Shown: positions 5,978-10,239 of the stretch, piece after piece | How positions within the stretch are numbered: position 1 is the first letter of the stretch | How the letters are laid out: each line of letters begins with the position of its first letter | DNA from: an uncultured Clostridia bacterium | Lineage (GTDB): Bacteria; Bacillota; Clostridia; Oscillospirales; Acutalibacteraceae | DNA length: 10,239 bases | Direction of reading: 5' to 3' | Assembly: GCA_944382025.1 (NCBI GenBank) | Contig: CALWMQ010000205.1 | Location: 1-10,239 of the forward strand | The notes under the pieces: generated by a model | Told to the model about the DNA's origin: nothing | Database searches by the model: none | The model's input: only the letters and a program-made list of their open reading frames with translations | Made by a program: the position numbers and the translations under genes

Positions 5978-7765
5978 ATGTATCGTTCGCATGTATTGGT
6001 CTGCGGCGGCACCGGTTGTACCTCTTCCAACAGCCAGAAAATTATTGAGGCTCTGGAACGGGAAATCGCCGCCAATGACCTGACCGAGGAGGTCAAAGTA
6101 GTCAAAACCGGCTGCTTCGGCCTGTGCGCTCTTGGCCCCATCATGATTGTGTACCCTGAGGGCTGCTTCTACTCCCGCGTCCAGGAGGAGGATATCCCTG
6201 AAATCGTCAGCGAGCATCTGCTCAAAGGCCGTATCGTTACCCGCCTGCTGTACGATGAGACGGTGGGCAAAGACGAAATCAAGGCCCTCAACGAAACCGA
6301 TTTCTATAAAAAACAGGTCCGGGTGGCCCTGCGTAACTGCGGTGTCATCAATCCCGAGTCCCTGGATGAATACATCGCTATGGACGGCTACCAGGCTCTG
6401 GCTAAATGCCTGACCGAGTACACCCCTGAGCAGGTTATTCAGGTGATTACGGACTCCGGCCTGCGCGGCCGCGGCGGCGGCGGGTTCCCCACCGGACGGA
6501 AATGGGCCCTGTGCGCCCCCAACAAGGCTCCCCAGAAATATGTGGTCTGCAACGCTGACGAGGGCGACCCCGGTGCGTTTATGGACCGTTCGGTACTGGA
6601 GGGCGACCCCCACTGCCTCGTGGAAGCCATGGCCATCGCCGGTTATGCTATCGGAGCCACCAAGGGCTTCGTGTATGTCCGGGCCGAGTACCCCATCGCG
6701 GTAAAACGTCTCCAGATCGCCATTGACGAGGCCCGGGAAGCCGGCCTGCTGGGTAAGGACATCTTCGGTTCCGGCTTCGATTTCGATATGGAAATCCGCT
6801 TGGGTGCCGGCGCCTTTGTGTGCGGTGAGGAGACCGCTCTGATGACCTCCATCGAGGGCAACCGAGGCGAGCCCCGTCCCCGTCCCCCCTATCCGGCGGT
6901 CAAGGGCCTGTTCGGCTGCCCCACCGTGGAAAACAACGTGGAAACCTTTGCCAATATCCCCCAGATCATCCTGAAAGGCGCCGAGTGGTTCGCCTCCATG
7001 GGTACCGAGAAATCCAAGGGAACCAAAGTGTTCGCCCTGGGCGGCAAGATTAAACACACCGGTCTGGTGGAAATTCCCATGGGAACCACCCTGCGGGAAA
7101 TCGTGGAGGAGATCGGCGGCGGTATCCCTAACGGGAAAAAGTTCAAGGCGGCTCAGACCGGCGGTCCTTCCGGCGGCTGTATCCCCGCTTCCCTCATTGA
7201 CACCCAGATCGACTATGATAACCTGATCGCCATGGGCTGCATGATGGGCTCCGGCGGCCTGATCGTCATGGACGAGGACACCTGCATGGTGGATATTGCC
7301 AAGTTCTTCCTGGAGTTCACCGTGGATGAATCCTGCGGTAAGTGCACCCCCTGCCGGGTGGGCACCAAGCGCCTACTGGAAAAGCTGGACAAGATCACCA
7401 AGGGCAACGGTACCCTGGAGGATATCGACGAACTGGAAGCCCTGTGCCATTACATTAAAGAAAATTCCCTGTGCGGCTTGGGACAGACCGCTCCCAACCC
7501 GGTGCTCTCTACCCTGAAATTCTTCCGCGATGAATATGTAGCCCACGTGGTGGACAAAAAATGTCCCGCCGGTGTGTGCAAATCCCTGCTGCATTACGAG
7601 ATCGTGGCCGACAAGTGCAAAGGCTGCACCGCCTGCGCCCGTGTCTGCCCGGTTGGCGCCATCTCCGGCACCGTCAAGAATCCTCATTCCATTGACGTCA
7701 ACGCCTGCATTAAGTGCGGCGCCTGCATGGAGAAGTGCCGCTTCGGCGCTATCGTGAAGAAATAA
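5978..7765 (+). CDS. hydB: NAD-linked [FeFe]-hydrogenase, NuoF-like flavin/NADH subunit
   Basis: 595-residue diaphorase subunit that binds FMN and NAD(H) and passes electrons to the Fe-S chain. Domains in order: an N-terminal thioredoxin-like [2Fe-2S] domain (Cys9-x4-Cys14 in CGGTGC, and a later TGCFGLC pair); the NuoF FMN/NADH core with GRGGGGFPTGRKW (164-176) and GAGAFVCGEET (276-286); an SLBB-type segment; a NuoF [4Fe-4S] site with Cys453, Cys456, Cys459 and Cys499; and a C-terminal 2x[4Fe-4S] ferredoxin domain (Cys547/550/553/557 and Cys577/580/583/587). This N- and C-terminally extended NuoF is typical of HydB rather than complex I. I chose the ATG at 5978; AAAGG lies 12 nt upstream, and an in-frame GTG at 5969 is only 3 nt from it. 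The 20-nt gap to hydA holds the hydA ribosome binding site. Whether the enzyme bifurcates NADH with ferredoxin cannot be read from this subunit alone. Confidence 0.96.
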   Translation: MYRSHVLVCGGTGCTSSNSQKIIEALEREIAANDLTEEVKVVKTGCFGLCALGPIMIVYPEGCFYSRVQEEDIPEIVSEHLLKGRIVTRLLYDETVGKDEIKALNETDFYKKQVRVALRNCGVINPESLDEYIAMDGYQALAKCLTEYTPEQVIQVITDSGLRGRGGGGFPTGRKWALCAPNKAPQKYVVCNADEGDPGAFMDRSVLEGDPHCLVEAMAIAGYAIGATKGFVYVRAEYPIAVKRLQIAIDEAREAGLLGKDIFGSGFDFDMEIRLGAGAFVCGEETALMTSIEGNRGEPRPRPPYPAVKGLFGCPTVENNVETFANIPQIILKGAEWFASMGTEKSKGTKVFALGGKIKHTGLVEIPMGTTLREIVEEIGGGIPNGKKFKAAQTGGPSGGCIPASLIDTQIDYDNLIAMGCMMGSGGLIVMDEDTCMVDIAKFFLEFTVDESCGKCTPCRVGTKRLLEKLDKITKGNGTLEDIDELEALCHYIKENSLCGLGQTAPNPVLSTLKFFRDEYVAHVVDKKCPAGVCKSLLHYEIVADKCKGCTACARVCPVGAISGTVKNPHSIDVNACIKCGACMEKCRFGAIVKK

Positions 7766-7785
7766 GGAAGGAGACTGGACTGGTA

Positions 7786-9531
7786 ATGGATATGGTTAAC
7801 GTAAAAGTCAACGGCATCGCGGTCAGTGTACCCAAAGGCTCGACTATTCTGGAAGCCGCCCGCTATGCCGGGGTGGAAATCCCCACCCTGTGTTTTTTGA
7901 AAGATATCAATAAGATCGGCGCCTGCCGCATCTGCGTGGTGGAAGCCACCGGCGCCCGGGGCCTGGTCACCGCCTGCGTGTACCCCGTGGCGGAGGGCAT
8001 GGAGATTCAGACCAACACCGCTAAGGTGCAGAAGGCCCGGAAAACCACTCTGGAGCTGATTCTCTCCACCCACGAGAAAAAATGCCTTTCCTGCGTCCGC
8101 TCCAATGACTGCGAACTGCAGAAGATGTGCAAAGACTACGGCGTGGAGGATTCCGGCAAATACGACGGCTTCAAGCCCCACTATGAGCTGGATACCAGCA
8201 CTGCCCACCTGGTGCGGGACAACAACAAGTGCATCCTGTGCCGTCGCTGTGTGGCTGCCTGTAAGCAGCAGTTCGTGTCGGTCATCGGCGCTAACGACCG
8301 GGGCATCGACACCCACATCGCCTGCGCCTTTGAAAAGCCTCTGGGAGACGTGCCCTGCGTGTCCTGCGGCCAGTGCATCGTGGTATGTCCCACCGGCGCC
8401 CTGACCGAGAAAGACGACACCGGAAAAATTTGGGATGCCCTGGCCGACAAGTCCAAGCACGTCATCGTCACCACTGCCCCCTCTATCCGGGCTACCTTGG
8501 GTGAATGCTTCGGTATGCCTATCGGTACCAATGTAGAGGGCAAAATGGTGGCGGCGCTCCGCCGCCTGGGCTTCGAAAAGGTGTTCGATACCGACTTCGG
8601 TGCCGACCTGACCATCGTGGAGGAAGCCAACGAGTTCGTTGGCCGGGTGAAAAACGGCGGCGTACTGCCCATGATCACCTCCTGCTCCCCCGGCTGGGTT
8701 AAATTCGCCGAGTACTATTACCCGGATCAGCTGGATCACCTCTCCTCCTGCAAATCCCCCCAGCAGATGAGCGGTGCGGTCATTAAGACCTACTACGCCC
8801 TGAAAATGGGCTGGGATCCCAAGGATATCGTCAACGTATCGGTGATGCCCTGTACCGCCAAGAAATTCGAGATCGGCCGGGACGATGAGAACGCCGCGGG
8901 CGTGGCCGACATCGATGTGGCCATCACCACCCGGGAACTGGCCCGTATGATCCAGCGGGCTGGCCTCAACTTTGCCAATCTGCCGGATGAGGAATTCGAC
9001 GCTCCCCTGGGCGAGGACACCGGCGCCGCGGTTATCTTCGGTGCCACCGGCGGCGTTATGGAGGCCGCCCTGCGGACCGCTAACGACTGGCTCACCGGCC
9101 AGGATAACGAGGCAGTGGAATTCCACGAGGTTCGTGGTACTGCCGGCCTTAAAGAAGCCGCCTATAACATTGCCGGTACGGAAATCAAGGTGGCGGTGGC
9201 CAGCGGTATCGCCAGCGCCAATTACATCATGAGCTGCATTAAAGACGGTACCGCTCCCTGGCACTTTGTGGAGATCATGTGCTGCCCCGGCGGCTGTGTC
9301 AACGGCGGCGGCCAACCCATCCAGCCAGCCTCGGTGCGCAACACTACAGATCTGAAGGCTCTGCGTGCTAAGGCCCTGTACGATCAGGACGCAGCCATGA
9401 CCCTGCGGAAATCCCACAAGTCCCCGGTGATTGAAACCCTGTATAAGGAATTTTTTGATGACGGCATTGGCGGTCACAAGGCACATCATTGCCTGCATAC
9501 CACCTATGTCCCCCGGAAAAAGTTCCAGTAA
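7786..9531 (+). CDS. hydA: [FeFe]-hydrogenase catalytic subunit of the NAD-linked complex
   Basis: 581-residue catalytic subunit that reduces protons to H2 at the H-cluster. Domains: plant-type [2Fe-2S] (Cys36, 47, 50, 64); His-ligated NuoG-like [4Fe-4S] (His96, Cys100, 103, 109); 2x[4Fe-4S] (Cys149/152/155/159 and Cys191/194/197/201); then the H-cluster domain with L1 TSCSPGW (298-304), L2 MPCTAKKFE (Cys356) and L3 EIMCCPGGCVNGGGQP (Cys500, Cys504). The C-terminus has the small-subunit segment. L1 has Ser301 where Clostridium pasteurianus CpI has the second Cys of its pair, and L3 has Cys499 where Ala is usual. There is no C-terminal [2Fe-2S] extension like the one I recall in Thermotoga HydA. 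AGGAAGGAG lies 12 nt before the ATG at 7786. Last gene of the operon, followed by a strong terminator. No maturation genes (hydEFG) are in the window. Confidence 0.96.
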   Translation: MDMVNVKVNGIAVSVPKGSTILEAARYAGVEIPTLCFLKDINKIGACRICVVEATGARGLVTACVYPVAEGMEIQTNTAKVQKARKTTLELILSTHEKKCLSCVRSNDCELQKMCKDYGVEDSGKYDGFKPHYELDTSTAHLVRDNNKCILCRRCVAACKQQFVSVIGANDRGIDTHIACAFEKPLGDVPCVSCGQCIVVCPTGALTEKDDTGKIWDALADKSKHVIVTTAPSIRATLGECFGMPIGTNVEGKMVAALRRLGFEKVFDTDFGADLTIVEEANEFVGRVKNGGVLPMITSCSPGWVKFAEYYYPDQLDHLSSCKSPQQMSGAVIKTYYALKMGWDPKDIVNVSVMPCTAKKFEIGRDDENAAGVADIDVAITTRELARMIQRAGLNFANLPDEEFDAPLGEDTGAAVIFGATGGVMEAALRTANDWLTGQDNEAVEFHEVRGTAGLKEAAYNIAGTEIKVAVASGIASANYIMSCIKDGTAPWHFVEIMCCPGGCVNGGGQPIQPASVRNTTDLKALRAKALYDQDAAMTLRKSHKSPVIETLYKEFFDDGIGGHKAHHCLHTTYVPRKKFQ

Positions 9532-9539
9532 ACCTTTAG

Positions 9540-9577
9540 CCCCTTCCGGCATCATCCTGCCGGAAGGGGATTTTTTT
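9540..9577 (+). terminator. Strong intrinsic terminator of the hydrogenase operon
   Basis: A perfect 12-bp stem, CCCCTTCCGGCA / TGCCGGAAGGGG, with a 6-nt TCATCC loop and seven T residues (9571-9577) after one A. It begins 8 nt after the hydA stop. Confidence 0.93.
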
Positions 9578-9694
9578 GACAGGCTGAAATGTTTCCATGC
9601 CATACCGCCCGAATCCTTTTTCCTCTCCTGCTGCTTTGGTTTGGAGAGCTTTCCTACAGCGGATAGCCGAGAATCCGGCGGTACAACTGTTAAT

Positions 9695-9735
9695 GAAAAA
9701 CAGCAACCGGCTCCCTTTTACGGGAGCCGGTTGCT
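9695..9735 (-). terminator. Terminator-type hairpin facing leftward
   Basis: A perfect 14-bp stem (9702-9715 with 9722-9735) has a 6-nt loop. On the minus strand it is followed by GTTTTTC, a usable T-run; on the plus strand only TTATATAC follows. It would stop leftward transcripts coming from the repeat/insertion-element side before they run antisense into the hydrogenase operon. The gene it serves is not certain. Confidence 0.6.
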
Positions 9736-9777
9736 TATATACTGTGGAAACAACTATACCTAAACCAACACCACACG

Positions 9778-9951
9778 GGAAATTTTCGTCCGCCTTTTTC
9801 AAAAGGCAACGCCTGCGAGTACCCGCGGTGCGGGGAGCAGCGAGCAGGGGGTGGCGCCACGGTCAAAACCGCCAGCTGCGAAAGCGGCACGGGACGGTTT
9901 GGGGCACCGCAAGGGGAGGCGGGGTCGAAGGGCAGCGCCCCCCGTCGCATC
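9778..9951 (+). repeat. Dispersed GC-rich intergenic repeat, copy 2
   Basis: This is the second copy of the repeat whose reverse complement is at 2478-2652. Blocks shared exactly include AAAAGGCAACGCCTGCGAG, GGTCAAAACCG and GCACCGCAAGGGGAGGCGGG. The GCGAAAGC hairpin is kept but one stem pair has changed. The end stem GCAAGGGG/CCCCTTGC of copy 1 is degraded here. Open frames on both strands are shared with copy 1 but look like by-products of GC-rich DNA. Confidence 0.8.
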
Positions 9952-10120
9952 CCGTCGAGCGCAAAAAATTCTCCGAAGGACCTGCGTTCCTCCGTAAAAT
10001 CACATCTTAGAAAATCAAAACCACCAGTGAACTGGTGGTATGCACAGGCCCTGGAAGGGCCAAATACGGACTTAGGCCCTAAAGGGAGAAAGAAGTTTGA
10101 CACCGCATTACCATTTCGGG

Positions 10121-10147
10121 CAGCCGCTGAAGCGGCTGTTCTTTTTT
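10121..10147 (+). terminator. Rightward intrinsic terminator abutting the probable transposase gene
   Basis: CAGCCGC-TGAA-GCGGCTG followed by TTCTTTTTT on the plus strand, ending 3 nt before the stop codon of the leftward partial gene. It would stop rightward read-through from entering that gene as antisense. Transposase genes of this family are often shielded from outside transcription in such ways. Confidence 0.6.
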
Positions 10148-10149
10148 GC

Positions 10150-10239
10150 CTACTTGTTCTTGCTACCCGTAAACGGGTCTATGTACTCTTTCATTGTCAT
10201 CTGATCCTTTGTGTAATCCTCTTCCAGTTGGTTCTTTAT
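10150..10239 (-). CDS. C-terminal fragment, probably IS200/IS605 Y1 transposase (tnpA)
   Basis: Twenty-nine codons run from the window edge to a TAG at 10150-10152. The residues visible are rich in acidic and polar side chains and end in MKEYIDPFTGSKNK, preceded by KNQLEEDYTKDQ. From memory, C-terminal tails of Y1 transposases carry a comparable I-x-NQ-x-EED-x(4)-DQ...EY-x-DPFTG pattern, but I cannot search to confirm it. The catalytic HUH motif and Tyr would lie beyond the edge. The hairpin-rich DNA after the stop supports an IS200/IS605 assignment. Otherwise it is simply the 3' end of an unrecognised leftward gene. Confidence 0.5.
   Translation of the reverse strand: MKNQLEEDYTKDQMTMKEYIDPFTGSKNK

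Larger units (their letters stand above)
10012..10239 (-). mobile_element. Probable end of an IS200/IS605-type insertion sequence (partial)
   Basis: Downstream of the truncated minus-strand gene lie tightly packed hairpins. These are CAGCCGC-TGAA-GCGGCTG (10121-10138), GGCCCT-GGA-AGGGCC (10047-10061) and, outermost, ACCACCAG-TGAA-CTGGTGGT (10020-10039) with TTTTGATTTT next to it on the minus strand. IS200/IS605 elements have subterminal hairpins rather than terminal inverted repeats, and the gene's C-terminus resembles their Y1 transposase as I remember it. The exact element end, near 10010, is a guess. Confidence 0.5.

Noticed and set aside
7684..9603. A 639-codon minus-strand open frame opposite hydA, and a 368-codon one opposite hydB (5951-7057)
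   Set aside because: Both mirror genes with intact catalytic and cluster motifs. The antisense proteins show no family features, and the first runs through the operon terminator.
2478..9951. Composite transposon bounded by the inverted repeats
   Set aside because: No transposase lies inside, the copies are too diverged for recent joint movement, and the enclosed genes look like ordinary core metabolism.
1..10239. CRISPR arrays, tRNA or rRNA genes, known riboswitch classes
   Set aside because: No regularly spaced direct repeats, no cloverleaf or rRNA signature, and no riboswitch consensus I recognise were seen on either strand.

Overview
The window comes from a fermentative anaerobe, most likely a moderately GC-rich Firmicute of class Clostridia (an Oscillospiraceae/Ruminococcaceae-type genome is my best guess, at low confidence). 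The reasons are strong AGGAGG-type ribosome binding sites, an oxygen-sensitive glycyl-radical enzyme, and a multisubunit NAD-linked [FeFe]-hydrogenase locus with clostridial gene content.

Layout. Positions 1-2189 (minus) hold pyruvate formate-lyase, lacking only its last few residues at the window edge, with an extended -10 promoter at 2279-2307. The 2190-2711 gap holds that promoter, a short inverted repeat, a minus-strand terminator and one copy of a ~175-bp dispersed repeat. Positions 2712-3950 (minus) encode a 12-helix MFS transporter of unknown substrate. The 3951-4452 gap is a divergent control region: a minus promoter for the transporter, a palindrome at its -35, a Rex-like operator, a good plus promoter, and a 5' leader of about 230 nt with two hairpins, the second an intrinsic terminator.

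Positions 4453-9531 (plus) are a five-gene hydrogenase operon: NuoE-like subunit (hydC), a stand-alone GHKL ATPase, a small [2Fe-2S] thioredoxin-fold protein, NuoF-like subunit (hydB) and the catalytic [FeFe] subunit (hydA), closed by a strong terminator. The subunits would link NADH (and probably ferredoxin) oxidation to H2 production. With pyruvate formate-lyase they make up a formate/H2 fermentation block in which the hydrogenase disposes of glycolytic reductant. The 9532-10149 gap holds two terminator-type hairpins, a second, inverted copy of the dispersed repeat, and structured DNA that I read as the end of an IS200/IS605-type element. The C-terminal codons of its probable transposase run off the right edge (10150-10239, minus).

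The most interesting signal is the hydrogenase leader. It contains a promoter-proximal terminator with no annotated gene before it. A 25-codon, proline-rich reading frame has its ribosome binding site and start inside the first hairpin, and its last codons (Gln-Pro-Pro-Asp-stop) lie inside the terminator hairpin. This looks like a possible ribosome-mediated attenuator controlling hydrogenase expression, but it is inferred from sequence only.
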